The notes beneath the pieces are model-generated. The model was not told where the DNA came from. It did no database searches and was given only the letters and a program-made list of their open reading frames with translations. From Granulosicoccus sp045106195 (GTDB lineage: Bacteria > Pseudomonadota > Gammaproteobacteria > Granulosicoccales > Granulosicoccaceae), in contig JBGCEH010000024.1 of the NCBI GenBank assembly GCA_045106195.1, positions 62,001 through 126,000 of the forward strand: DNA of 64,000 nt. Reading direction: 5' to 3'. Position 1 is the first letter of the stretch. Each line of letters begins with the position of its first letter. Position numbers and translations under genes: made by a program. Shown piece after piece: positions 44,009 to 53,481 of the stretch.

Positions 44009-45172
44009 TTACCGCAACACCCAGACCAGACCATCACACAACTGATTACGCCAGTTGTGCCAATGATGCCCATCCCATGCGCTCTTGAACATCACTTCTA
44101 CGCCATTCTTCCGCAATAGTTCAGCAAGCGCACGATTTTCCGATGCCAGCCCTTCCAGCTCACCCGTTGACACAAATGCGCGCAGCTCCGGCATATCGCT
44201 GACACGCTGAAACGCCTGCACCAGCCGTGCTATTCGTCGAAATACCGGATGGGGCCTGCCTTGCAGTTTCTTGTCGTCCAGAATAAACGAGCCTGAATGC
44301 AGCACCACGCCACCAAACACACCGGGATAGCGAAACACGGTAGACAAGGATGCGACCGCGCCGAGGCTGGCTCCCAGCAGAATCCTGTCATGAGCTCGCT
44401 CTGACACCGCAAAGTCTTTCTCCAGAACCGGCAGCAGATCGCTGACAAGATATCGCGCATGACGTCGACCTCTTGAATACTCTCCCGTACGGTCGCTTGT
44501 TTGCACCAAAGCCACTATGATTGATGGAATAGTTCCGGAATGAATCAGGTTATCGAGTGATGTGGCAAGATCTGCATAGGTGACGTAGTCTGCCCCGTCA
44601 TGAATGACTAGCAGCGGCATCGTTACATCGCCAGTATAGCCATGTGGCAGATAGATCTGCTCCTCACGTGTCTCGTTAAACGCAACACTGGTAATGGACA
44701 AAGTTCTGATCTGTCCGGCCGGTGCGCCTTGATCCTCGCTCCAATCTGGTCGCGCGTAACCATGGGTCTTGCACACCGAGTTCTCACCAAACGGATCACC
44801 GGCCCTGTTCTCGTTCAAGGGATCAAGCGTCCAGTGTTCATCATTTCCGTGGAGGATGCTGAGCTTGTATTCGAAGCGGCCGCCATCCTCAACCGGCAAA
44901 TGAAGCAACCACAGTGGCGTTCCATCAACTTGCTTGAAAACGGTTCGCTCCTCACCACCATGAATCCACCGAACCAGTGAGACCTGAGACGCTTCACCGA
45001 CCCAGACGAACGTCACCAGTCCAGCGACCACCAGTGGAAACTCGACATTCTCCAGAAACTGGCCCAGTGCTTTTGGGGTCAGCGGGTGTTCAAGCAAAAC
45101 ACGCAGCGCCGGATGAGCGCCTGCTTCGGGGTTCATGAAAACCCGGTGCACTGAGGATCGATCCCAGAGCAC
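44009..45172 (-). CDS. Enterochelin-esterase-like hydrolase B of the amidoligase cluster
   Basis: A 387-residue protein: an N-terminal immunoglobulin-like/E-set region (about 40-150) and a C-terminal alpha/beta-hydrolase of the Fes/IroE type. The nucleophile is Ser in LGASLGAVAS and the catalytic His in DGHHWHNWR. Such enzymes cleave esters of oligomeric or peptide-linked acids. The listed GTG is 18 bases after the YbdK-type stop; ATG 45136 is an alternative. No signal peptide is evident. It may trim a ligase-built conjugate. Confidence 0.85.
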   Translation of the reverse strand: MLWDRSSVHRVFMNPEAGAHPALRVLLEHPLTPKALGQFLENVEFPLVVAGLVTFVWVGEASQVSLVRWIHGGEERTVFKQVDGTPLWLLHLPVEDGGRFEYKLSILHGNDEHWTLDPLNENRAGDPFGENSVCKTHGYARPDWSEDQGAPAGQIRTLSITSVAFNETREEQIYLPHGYTGDVTMPLLVIHDGADYVTYADLATSLDNLIHSGTIPSIIVALVQTSDRTGEYSRGRRHARYLVSDLLPVLEKDFAVSERAHDRILLGASLGAVASLSTVFRYPGVFGGVVLHSGSFILDDKKLQGRPHPVFRRIARLVQAFQRVSDMPELRAFVSTGELEGLASENRALAELLRKNGVEVMFKSAWDGHHWHNWRNQLCDGLVWVLR

Positions 45173-45190
45173 ACGATCATGTCAGTATGA

Positions 45191-46342
45191 CTAAACAGGA
45201 TTTCCTGCTCCTGTAGAACCCATCGGTACTGTTTCGGCAATCAGCCAGTCCACTACGGCAATCTGAGCCTCGCGTTCAGAGGCACCACTTTCCAATGCCT
45301 TGTTGTAGGCTTTTAACTGGTGATCAGCGCTGCTACCGCTGCGCGCAATGTTGCGAGCATTTTCAACCTCGGCAATACAGCCTAGATCTTCTGCATGTGG
45401 CCTGAGCAGCTCGACCAACTCATCAATCAAATCCGGCAAAGGTACAGCATGGCGCTTGCCAAAGTCACCCAGTTTAGCGTCCACCCCGTAACGCTGGGCA
45501 CGCCATTTGTTCTCCAGTATCAGAATGCGCCGGTAGCTTCTCCAACGCTGGTTGTTTGCCCTCAAGTGACTGAGAAACGTCAGCAGGGACTGATAAAGTG
45601 CTGCAACCGTGAGTCCATCTTCCGCTCGGGTGCATACATCGCAGATGCGAATCTCCAGCGTCGGGTGACGTACGCTCGGCCGAAGATCCCACCAGATTCT
45701 TGAAGGGTCGCTAATCATGCCGCAAGCGCTCATGTCATCAACCATTTCCATCCAATCGTTCCAGTTGTCAAATGATTCGGGCAGCCCGGATCGCGGCAAG
45801 TTGCCGGCAATGGTAGGGCGCATGGATTTAAGTCCCGTATCTATACCTTCCCAGAACGGTGACGAACCGCTTAAGGCGAGTAAATGCGGCATGAAGTAGC
45901 TGACCTGGCTCATCAAATCAACTCGCAGATCCTGATCGGGAATTCCAGCATGAACATGCATACCGCAAATAGCCATACGTCTGGCAATACTGGCCTGCTC
46001 GACACCCATGATGCGATAGCGTTCCATGTCTACCGGTTGTTGATCACTCCAGAGAGACCAGGGATGAGTCGATGCGGCTACAATGCTCAGATTGAAGTCA
46101 TGAGCCACTGACGACACGCCACGTCGCAGCTCGAGAATCTGAGTGCGTGCTTCCGCGATGGTCTGACATACGTCAGTACCGATCTCAACCTGACTTTGCA
46201 GCATTTCGTAGGTCACACGCGAACCCAGCAGTTCCTTGCAGCGATCCATGAACCCTTGGGGTTGATGATTGGCCAGTTCCCGCGTTTCGGGATTCACCAG
46301 AAGATACTCTTCTTCGATACCGATCGATATATTGTCAGCCAA
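45191..46342 (-). CDS. Carboxylate-amine ligase (YbdK/GCS2 family)
   Basis: A 383-residue member of the GCS2/YbdK family, ATP-dependent ligases related to gamma-glutamylcysteine synthetase. It starts GIEEEYLLVNPETREL, has CGMHVHAGIPD with the paired His, and ends with WRAQRYGVDAKLGDF and ARNIARSG. The family joins an acid, often glutamate, to an amine. It is the first gene of the five-gene minus-strand cluster and diverges from a polyamine-type ABC system. The start is a TTG at 46342 with a weak ribosome site. Confidence 0.9.
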   Translation of the reverse strand: MADNISIGIEEEYLLVNPETRELANHQPQGFMDRCKELLGSRVTYEMLQSQVEIGTDVCQTIAEARTQILELRRGVSSVAHDFNLSIVAASTHPWSLWSDQQPVDMERYRIMGVEQASIARRMAICGMHVHAGIPDQDLRVDLMSQVSYFMPHLLALSGSSPFWEGIDTGLKSMRPTIAGNLPRSGLPESFDNWNDWMEMVDDMSACGMISDPSRIWWDLRPSVRHPTLEIRICDVCTRAEDGLTVAALYQSLLTFLSHLRANNQRWRSYRRILILENKWRAQRYGVDAKLGDFGKRHAVPLPDLIDELVELLRPHAEDLGCIAEVENARNIARSGSSADHQLKAYNKALESGASEREAQIAVVDWLIAETVPMGSTGAGNPV

Positions 46343-46559
46343 GGCTATTCCCGATTACCGGCAACTGGCGGATACCAGCAGCAACTGTGTGCGGCAGACG
46401 GTTACCAGACGCAGCTTCACTATTTGATCGTACACCATCCCTTAAGTGAAACAAAATAGAAGCCCATGCTTTCGTCAATGGATTGGCTGATATCCAGCAC
46501 AAGACACTCTTTATTGTTAGGATCAAAGACCACTGCCAAATGAATTTACAGGAGTCTCC
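46343..46559. promoter_or_regulatory. Shared divergent promoter region
   Basis: A 217-base gap between the first amidoligase gene and the polyamine-type binding-protein gene, which are divergent. It must carry both promoters, and any operator here could co-control ligation and uptake. No striking palindrome was found. Confidence 0.6.
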
Positions 46560-47630
46560 GTGAAAACCTGCCCAATCCGTTCGTACATCCTCCCGGCTGT
46601 TACCACAACACTTTGCATTGCAGGCTCAGGACAAGCCCTCGCTGAGGAGTCCATCAACGCGCTGGTCTGGTGTGATCACACAGACCCTGAATTCATTCAA
46701 CCGTTTGAAGACGCCAACAACGTGCGTGTCAACCTGAAGGAATTCGAAGGAACAGGTGCCGCTTTATCCATTCTTGAACAATCAAAACCAGGCGATTGGG
46801 ACGTGATGATTATCGATGGTGTCGACATACCCGGCCTGGTTGACCAAGGCTTGTTGGCCAGTATCCCTGAAGAGGCACTGCCGATTAGTGATCTATGGCC
46901 GGAGGTGATTCTCGAGGATTACCACAAGCACGATGGTCAATGGTTTGGTATGACAGAACTTTTTGGCTACAACACCATTGCCTACAACAAGAACAACGTC
47001 GACCCGAATGACATGCTGGACATGACAACCTTATGGGGTGATAAGTACAAGGACAGGATTGCTGTGTATGACTGGCATACACCCATGATTGGTCTTGTGT
47101 CCATGGGTCTGGGAAAAAAGACGGCAGAACTCACCGAATCAGATCTTCCAGAGATTCGCGAAACACTGTTCAAGCTCAAGGAAAACACCGTTCAATTCAC
47201 AGACGTTGTTGCCAGTCAGACAGCATTGGCAACGGGCGAAGTAGACATCCTTTTTGGTGGCGGCGAATGGCTTACCGGGGTCTTGTCAACAGAGATGCCA
47301 GAGCTTGACTGGGTGCTTCCGAAACAAGGTGGCCTTATGTGGTCGCAGTCGGTCACGATGCTTGCGGACGCTGCCAATCCGGATATGGCGCTGAAGTTCG
47401 TGCAGTACATTCTCAGCCCGGAAGGCCAGGCAGCGCTGGCGACATCCTCGTGTTACTGGGCAATGCCTGCCAATATGAAAACCGGCGACGTGCTGACAGA
47501 TGCGCAAAAGAAGACGCTTCGCTGGGATCAACAGGCCGATTTTCTGGCCAATGCACAACGATACCCGTCCGTGTCTGCCGATCTGGATGAGAAAATGGAA
47601 GATCTATGGATTGAAATGCAACAACAGTAG
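46560..47630 (+). CDS. Polyamine-type ABC substrate-binding protein (PotD/PotF-like)
   Basis: A 356-residue exported binding protein. The start is a GTG with AGGAG five bases before it, followed by a signal peptide ending near QALAEES. The mature region ALVWCDHTDPEFIQPFEDAN and the core GMTELFGYNTIAYNK are PotD-like. It probably binds a cationic or amino-group-containing solute. It is the first gene of a five-gene plus-strand unit divergent from the amidoligase cluster, so it may import a building block or recover its product. Confidence 0.9.
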   Translation: MKTCPIRSYILPAVTTTLCIAGSGQALAEESINALVWCDHTDPEFIQPFEDANNVRVNLKEFEGTGAALSILEQSKPGDWDVMIIDGVDIPGLVDQGLLASIPEEALPISDLWPEVILEDYHKHDGQWFGMTELFGYNTIAYNKNNVDPNDMLDMTTLWGDKYKDRIAVYDWHTPMIGLVSMGLGKKTAELTESDLPEIRETLFKLKENTVQFTDVVASQTALATGEVDILFGGGEWLTGVLSTEMPELDWVLPKQGGLMWSQSVTMLADAANPDMALKFVQYILSPEGQAALATSSCYWAMPANMKTGDVLTDAQKKTLRWDQQADFLANAQRYPSVSADLDEKMEDLWIEMQQQ

Positions 47631-47703
47631 TCACCGTTGGGGCAGCTGCAGCTTGTACACGACCAGTAGCATTCCAGGCTTTGGCGCAAGAAGGCAGGCA
47701 GAT

Positions 47704-47732
47704 TGGAGTCGCGTTTACGATGTTCGACTCCA
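47704..47732 (+). other. Intercistronic hairpin, binding-protein/permease gap
   Basis: TGGAGTCG (47704-47711) pairs perfectly with CGACTCCA (47725-47732) around a 13-base loop. It lies 73 bases after the binding-protein stop and 42 bases before the permease start. No T-tract. It parallels hairpins at 22222 and 61460. Confidence 0.65.
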
Positions 47733-47774
47733 GCGCGTTTACCGTGTAGCAAACCTCATCATACGCAGCGCTCG

Positions 47775-48632
47775 ATGAAGGTAAAACCACAAGAATCATG
47801 GTGGTCACGCTGGCGATTTGTTCTGCCAGCGCTTTTATGGACAGTAGCGTTTTTCGTGGTGCCATTTGTATTCATGATCGTTATGAGTCTTTGGCAACGC
47901 GTTGGAGGCAAGATCGTAGCCACCTGGAACCTCGACAATTACGTTGATTTTCTGACCCGGCCACATCTGGTCAAGGCATTGGTCAATTCTTTGGAGATCA
48001 GCCTCAGCGTTACAGTGATATCCGTTCTGCTTGCCTATCCACTGGCCTGGATAATCGCCGAGCGAGTTCCCGCAAAATGGCAGCGCACGGCACTGATACT
48101 CGCCGTGCTTCCCTTTTGGACATCCTATGTAGTGCGATCCTATGCATGGCTACTTGTGCTTGCCAAACAGGGCATTCTCAACAGTTTTCTGATGCAATCG
48201 GGATTGCTCGATGAACCTCTTGCCATTGCATCCACTCGCTATGCAACCATCATCGGTTTTGTGCATTTCTTTGTCATGCTGCTTACATTGACGATCTACG
48301 CCAATCTGAAGCAACTCTCACCAAACTATGCACGCGCCGCTGCTGACCTTGGTGCTGGCCCGCTTCGCACTTTCTGGCACGTTGTTCTACCGTTGAGCCT
48401 CCCGGGGATCATGGTCGGGGCCTTTCTGACGTTTGTCCTGTGTATTGGCGACTATATTACGCCGAAGATACTCGGAGGCAGCAACGAGCTGGTACTGCCT
48501 CAAGTCATCATGCTCCAGATTGGCAGGCGTGCTGATTTTCCCAGTGCCGCTGCCATGTCCATAATTCTGATGCTGGTCGTCACTGTCGCCTATCTGTTAT
48601 GCGCCAGATGGCTCAAGATGGACAGGAGCTGA
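47775..48632 (+). CDS. Polyamine-type ABC permease 1 (PotB-like)
   Basis: About 285 residues. ATG 47775 is chosen because a longer reading from 47703 would begin inside the intercistronic hairpin and add an implausible Cys/Pro-rich leader. About six membrane spans, and the cytoplasmic EAA-type loop reads NYARAAADLGAGPLRTFWHV before LPLSLPGIM. It forms the channel with the next permease. Confidence 0.92.
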   Translation: MKVKPQESWWSRWRFVLPALLWTVAFFVVPFVFMIVMSLWQRVGGKIVATWNLDNYVDFLTRPHLVKALVNSLEISLSVTVISVLLAYPLAWIIAERVPAKWQRTALILAVLPFWTSYVVRSYAWLLVLAKQGILNSFLMQSGLLDEPLAIASTRYATIIGFVHFFVMLLTLTIYANLKQLSPNYARAAADLGAGPLRTFWHVVLPLSLPGIMVGAFLTFVLCIGDYITPKILGGSNELVLPQVIMLQIGRRADFPSAAAMSIILMLVVTVAYLLCARWLKMDRS

Positions 48633-48633
48633 C

Positions 48634-49422
48634 ATGTGGTTCACCAAGCTCAAGACAATGGCTATGGTGGCTTACCTGTGTGTTCTGTACGGGTTTATAT
48701 TTCTGCCAGTCGTCGTACTGGTGCTGTTCTCGTTTCAGGACGGCAGACTGCCCGTTATGCCATTCAATGGCCCTACTCTAAAGTGGTATGAAGCCATAAT
48801 GCAGGATACTCGTCTCGTGGATTCCATGATCAATTCCATGATCGTGGGTTTCAGCTCCTCCCTGGTGGCCGTACTATTGGGCTTTCTGGCAGCGTATGGT
48901 CTGGCGCGTTTTTATTTTCCGGCAAAAGGCTTTCAACGAGCCCTTCTGACTGCACCTCTGACAGTTAGCTACCTGATTATCGCCCTGGGCTTGCTCATCA
49001 TGTTCAATACGCTCGGTATTTCCAGCTCATTATGGACCATCGGTATTGGCCATGTCGTCATCAATACACCGCTGTGCTTCGCTATAATCTACAGCCAGAT
49101 GGGCGACCATCAGATAAACGTAGAGCGGGCAGCCCATGATCTGGGTGCCAGCCAGTGGCAGTCATTATTCCTCGTCACCGCTCCCATGATGATGCCGTCC
49201 ATTCTCGCCAGTTTTTTCCTGTCACTCACTTTTTCCTGGGACGAATTTATCATTGCGTTCCTGCTCTCCCGATTTGATGTCACGTTACCAGTAGAGATCT
49301 GGGGCATGCTGCGCTCCGGACTCAACCCCAAGACCAACGCAGCCGGCTCACTGGTTTTTCTCATATCGATTACGCTATTACTGTTGGCAGAAGTGTTCAT
49401 ATTTAAAAGGATCAGAAAGTAG
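48634..49422 (+). CDS. Polyamine-type ABC permease 2 (PotC-like)
   Basis: A 262-residue permease starting one base after the previous stop, with AGGAG six bases before the ATG. Six membrane spans; EAA loop NVERAAHDLGASQWQSLFLV then APMMMPSI. It completes the heterodimeric channel of the PotABCD-type importer. Confidence 0.93.
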   Translation: MWFTKLKTMAMVAYLCVLYGFIFLPVVVLVLFSFQDGRLPVMPFNGPTLKWYEAIMQDTRLVDSMINSMIVGFSSSLVAVLLGFLAAYGLARFYFPAKGFQRALLTAPLTVSYLIIALGLLIMFNTLGISSSLWTIGIGHVVINTPLCFAIIYSQMGDHQINVERAAHDLGASQWQSLFLVTAPMMMPSILASFFLSLTFSWDEFIIAFLLSRFDVTLPVEIWGMLRSGLNPKTNAAGSLVFLISITLLLLAEVFIFKRIRK

Positions 49423-50502
49423 ATGACGGCTACAGTCGAGATTAGCCAGGTGTCTCATCGATTCGGGCAATTCCAGGCCCTTGACGATATCAATCTGAGT
49501 ATCCCAGCTGGTACTTATGCGGTGCTACTTGGCCCCTCTGGCTGTGGAAAAACCACTCTGTTGTCCATACTCGGCGGTTTTCTCAGCCCGACAACAGGCG
49601 CTGTAAACCTGGACGGCAAAGATATCACTCACTTGCCGCCAGCCAGACGAAACACGACAACCATGTTTCAGGACTATGCCCTCTTTCCACATATGACCCT
49701 GCTGGACAATGTCGGATTTGGTCTGCGTATGCGCGGAGACAACAGACGCACGCGCAACACAAAAGCTCGAGAGCTTCTGAATCTTGTCGGTCTTGCCTCG
49801 TCAGCCGAACGAAAACCTCACCAGCTTTCCGGAGGGCAACGACAGCGTGTCGCCCTCGCCCGCGCACTTGCGGTGGAACCTGACGTGTTATTGCTGGACG
49901 AGCCACTGGGCGCTCTGGATCTGAAGCTGCGCAGGCAAATGCAGGATGAATTGAAATCCATTCAGGAACGTGTCGGCACAACCTTCATACATGTCACCCA
50001 TGATCAGGAGGAGGCTATGGCCATCGCAGACCAGATTATTGTCATGAACGGCGGAAAAGTCGAGGACGCGGGGACGCCCGAGTCCATCTACATGCGTCCC
50101 GGAACCTTATTTTCTGCAGCGTTCATGGGCGAAGCCAACCAGATCAGTGGCACCGTCGACGTAAAGGATGCATCGGGCATGATCATAGAAACTGAGCTTG
50201 GCAGGCTGACCATTCCTTCAACGTCAGATGTCAATAAAGTGATTGCCTGTGGGGATCACATCTCCCTTTGTTTCCGGCCTGAGCATCTGGTTGAAAACCC
50301 GGGTACGGAAACTGATTTACTGAATCTCGGCGAGGCCAGCGTTGTTGACAATGCGTTCTTCGGAACACACCAGCGATGCAGGCTGCTGTCAGACAACGGC
50401 ATCAGCTATACAGCAAACTTCGATCAGTCGGTCACCATTGTCAAAAAACAAAGAATATCCATTGGACTTAAATCAAAATACGTTGTTGCCTTACGCACTT
50501 GA
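49423..50502 (+). CDS. Polyamine-type ABC ATPase (PotA-like)
   Basis: A 359-residue ATPase with Walker A GPSGCGKTT, signature LSGGQRQRVA, Walker B VLLLDEPLGALD and switch His in VTHDQEEAMA, followed by a TOBE region containing CFRPEHLVE. It starts directly after the stop of the second permease gene. It powers the PotBC-like channel. Confidence 0.94.
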   Translation: MTATVEISQVSHRFGQFQALDDINLSIPAGTYAVLLGPSGCGKTTLLSILGGFLSPTTGAVNLDGKDITHLPPARRNTTTMFQDYALFPHMTLLDNVGFGLRMRGDNRRTRNTKARELLNLVGLASSAERKPHQLSGGQRQRVALARALAVEPDVLLLDEPLGALDLKLRRQMQDELKSIQERVGTTFIHVTHDQEEAMAIADQIIVMNGGKVEDAGTPESIYMRPGTLFSAAFMGEANQISGTVDVKDASGMIIETELGRLTIPSTSDVNKVIACGDHISLCFRPEHLVENPGTETDLLNLGEASVVDNAFFGTHQRCRLLSDNGISYTANFDQSVTIVKKQRISIGLKSKYVVALRT

Positions 50503-50511
50503 AGCCGGATC

Positions 50512-51234
50512 ATGAATCGAGTTAATCCAGAAGAGTGGTATACCGTCAGTAAGTTCAGTGATGATATTCGTCTGATCAGCGAGCTGCATATTACAGAGTT
50601 CTATCGATGCAATATCTGGCATATCCGCGGTAGCACCACAGATGCCTTGATAGACAGCGGTATGGGTGTTGTCAGTTTGCGAGAGCACGTGCCGCTTGTA
50701 ACGGAAAAACCACTAGTGGCTGTCGCAAGCCATACCCACTTTGATCACATTGGTTGTCATCATGAGTTCGAACATCGCTGTGTACATGCACTGGAGGCCG
50801 AGCTACTGGCCCAACCGACAAGGCAAAACACACTAGCCGATCCCTATGTTACCGATGATATCTTTTCAGCTCTTCCGCCACTGCCCTACCAGTCTTCAAA
50901 CTACAGCGTGAAATCCGCCCCCGCTACGCAAATTCTGCATGACGGTGACGTACTGGATCTGGGCAATCGAATACTGGAGGTGATACACACGCCGGGCCAT
51001 TCACCAGGGGGTATCGCTCTCTGGGAGGCGGCAACAGCCACCCTGTTCAGTGGTGATATTGTCTATGACGGACCATTAATCGAAGATACCTACCATGCCA
51101 ATGCTGCGGACTACTATGCCAGCATGCAGCGCTTACTTGAGATTCCTGTCGTAACCGTCCATGGGGGCCATTTTAAGAGTTACGGAAGGGATCGGCATCA
51201 AAAAATTATCAGTCAATGGCTCGACCGACACTAG
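50512..51234 (+). CDS. Metallo-beta-lactamase-fold hydrolase
   Basis: A 240-residue zinc hydrolase. The first metal motif is HTHFDH (SHTHFDHIGCHHE), with further ligands in HTPGHSPGG, FSGDIVYDG and VHGGHFKSYGRDRH. It starts nine bases after the ATPase stop, so it is part of the transporter operon. It may hydrolyse an ester, lactone, thioester or amide of the imported compound. Substrate cannot be deduced. Confidence 0.88.
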   Translation: MNRVNPEEWYTVSKFSDDIRLISELHITEFYRCNIWHIRGSTTDALIDSGMGVVSLREHVPLVTEKPLVAVASHTHFDHIGCHHEFEHRCVHALEAELLAQPTRQNTLADPYVTDDIFSALPPLPYQSSNYSVKSAPATQILHDGDVLDLGNRILEVIHTPGHSPGGIALWEAATATLFSGDIVYDGPLIEDTYHANAADYYASMQRLLEIPVVTVHGGHFKSYGRDRHQKIISQWLDRH

Positions 51235-51257
51235 TGAGTCGTGCGGTTGCTATTGGA

Positions 51258-53249
51258 TCAACTGAGCCACAAGCGTCCGTAGGCGCTTAGATGTATGTGT
51301 CCATTGCTGGTAATGGCCTGAGATTGTCCGATTTCATCGAACATCGTCAGTAAGGCGGTATCAGGCAGGTGGTCGATCCTGACAAGTTGAGTTTGCTCGG
51401 TGAAATTATAAAGCCCGATAAGACTACCCACCGGATGACGATTTATATTGGCGAATACACCCGGATGAGAAAGATCCAGAATCTCGGTATCGTATCTTGC
51501 ACTGAGTTGTTGTGTGCGTCGTCTCGCCTGAGTGATGGACAAGATCCCGCTGAACAGACGCCCTTCAATCGTGGACACATCATGTCGGCGGACAGCACGC
51601 TCCCAGTCCATCGCCGGTCGGTGCACCCAGCGACTGTCGCCAGCATGCTCAGGGATTGCAGAGTACTCGTAGTCGTTTAACAAGCCCAACTCATCACCCA
51701 TATACAGCAAAGGCATGCCTCCAAACCCGCAAATCAGAGCGTGACCTAGCAAGATTCGCTCAATGGCCAACTGTTGCTGGTGCTCGTTACCTTCTTCTAA
51801 CGCCTTTTCCAAACCCGCAAGGCTTGCCATCGTGCCATTGATTCGGCGATCGCCTGTCACCTTGTTGTGCTGGAAAACGACGCCTCTGGCAAAGCTGCCA
51901 GCAAATTCACCTGCATAGAAATCGGACAAAAATCGTCTATGAGAGAAACCGTCAAGCTGCAGCGCGCTGGCGTCATCGTCAGCGATGGCCCAGCCAATAT
52001 CGTCATGGCAGCGTAGATAGGTCGCCCAGGAGATGGAATTGGGAGTGCGTGGAAATTCGCTCAGAGCATGCGTCATCAGTCGTGTATCACGACTGGCAAG
52101 TGCGCTCCAGTATTGCACCATCAATGAATTGTGATAAGCCACATTGGACACTTTGCCGTGGTGCCGGCCTACCCCGAAGTAACGAATAAGATCATCGGGG
52201 GCAACAATGGCTTCTGCCTTGTGCGCAACCGACGGCGTGGCTATCCTTGAGCACGTACGCAGCGCCTGCATGAGATCAAAGACCTCTTCCTGATTCTGAC
52301 AATCTGTTCCCATTCGCTTCCACATGAATGCCACTGCATCCAGACGGAATACCTCTATACCCAGGTTAGACAAAGCGAACATGACGTCCACGATTTCCAG
52401 AAACACGTCGGGGTTGGACCAGTTCAGATCCCACTGAAAGTTATTAAACGTTGTCCAGACCCATTTCCCGCTTTTTTCATCAAAGGAAAAGTTTCCGGGT
52501 GCAAAATCCGGAAAGACCTCAGGCAGGGTCTGTTCAAATGCATCCGGCAGCTGACGATCATCAAACATGTAGAAGTAGTTCTGGTAATGCTCATCACCGG
52601 CACTGGCAGCCAATGCCCAGGCATGTTCACTGGCGCAATGATTGAGCACCAGATCGATACAGGGAGACATGCCTTGGCCCCTCAGGGCAGTACAGACATC
52701 CTCGAGGTCCTTGTTCGTACCCAGCGACTTGTCAACCGTTGCGTAGTCTGTCACGGCATAGCCGCCGTCATCTTCACCATCACGCGACTGCATGACTTTC
52801 ATCAAATGGATATACGTTGCGCCTAGCTCCCGCAGATAATCAAGATGCTCCGTAACATTTGCAAGCTTGCCGGCAAACTGTTCAACGTAGAAAACGTAGC
52901 CCATCATGCTTTCATGCTGGAACCAGTCTGGCTGTAGATCCCGCTTCAAGTCCAGTAATTTCAACGCACTGGGGCGGTCAGCATACCCACGCGCCATGTT
53001 GTCTATCAGACGCTGTACAAACTCGTTGAAGTCTTTTCGGTGACCATATACAGGCGCCAGGCCGTCATAGAGATTCTGGAACCAACGCTGCAGCCGAAGC
53101 CTGAAAAGCTGTTGTTCATGTTGGGGGAGCGAGCCAAGAGCCTCATGCAGTTTTGTCGAGCATTCATTGAGGCATAACCTTGCATCCGCACTCAGATGGT
53201 AGTCGCTGAGCGGTGGTAAATCTGCAAAGGTGTCTGTATCTAGAGTCAT
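51258..53249 (-). CDS. Amylosucrase-like GH13 enzyme
   Basis: A 663-residue GH13 protein of the amylosucrase/sucrose hydrolase subfamily. An alpha-helical N-terminal domain (about 1-90) precedes the barrel. Catalytic residues are the nucleophile Asp in VFRLDAVAF, the acid/base Glu in HKAEAIVAP and the stabilising Asp in LRCHDDIGW. Amylosucrases use sucrose to extend alpha-glucans or hydrolyse it. Cytoplasmic, with no signal peptide. It is convergent with the MBL-fold gene and not clearly part of any sugar operon here. Confidence 0.9.
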   Translation of the reverse strand: MTLDTDTFADLPPLSDYHLSADARLCLNECSTKLHEALGSLPQHEQQLFRLRLQRWFQNLYDGLAPVYGHRKDFNEFVQRLIDNMARGYADRPSALKLLDLKRDLQPDWFQHESMMGYVFYVEQFAGKLANVTEHLDYLRELGATYIHLMKVMQSRDGEDDGGYAVTDYATVDKSLGTNKDLEDVCTALRGQGMSPCIDLVLNHCASEHAWALAASAGDEHYQNYFYMFDDRQLPDAFEQTLPEVFPDFAPGNFSFDEKSGKWVWTTFNNFQWDLNWSNPDVFLEIVDVMFALSNLGIEVFRLDAVAFMWKRMGTDCQNQEEVFDLMQALRTCSRIATPSVAHKAEAIVAPDDLIRYFGVGRHHGKVSNVAYHNSLMVQYWSALASRDTRLMTHALSEFPRTPNSISWATYLRCHDDIGWAIADDDASALQLDGFSHRRFLSDFYAGEFAGSFARGVVFQHNKVTGDRRINGTMASLAGLEKALEEGNEHQQQLAIERILLGHALICGFGGMPLLYMGDELGLLNDYEYSAIPEHAGDSRWVHRPAMDWERAVRRHDVSTIEGRLFSGILSITQARRRTQQLSARYDTEILDLSHPGVFANINRHPVGSLIGLYNFTEQTQLVRIDHLPDTALLTMFDEIGQSQAITSNGHIHLSAYGRLWLS

Positions 53250-53481
53250 CTGCGGAAGTCAATGTGGTGTAAGTGGTACGTATCCACTATTTTGACATAT
53301 CGCAACCGGATCTGATCGCCCGTATGGGGCGCGGTGCGTACATCACTGCCAAGATACGCCCATGACACTCCCTGACGCTAAAGTTTTGCTTTTAATGGCA
53401 ATGTGCTTGCAATACTCCTAGAAAAGCGATTTTGCAATCGTAGTCGTTTTCCAACCGCCACCGATCACAGGAGCTTAGTTC

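Noticed and set aside
45191..46342. YbdK-type ligase as the gamma-glutamylcysteine synthetase of glutathione synthesis
   Set aside because: No gshB is adjacent and its neighbours are ATP-grasps and esterases; YbdK members often have weak or different activity.
47703..47774. A 24-residue N-terminal extension of the PotB-like permease
   Set aside because: It starts at the intercistronic hairpin and is Cys/Arg/Pro-rich, unlike a permease N-terminus.
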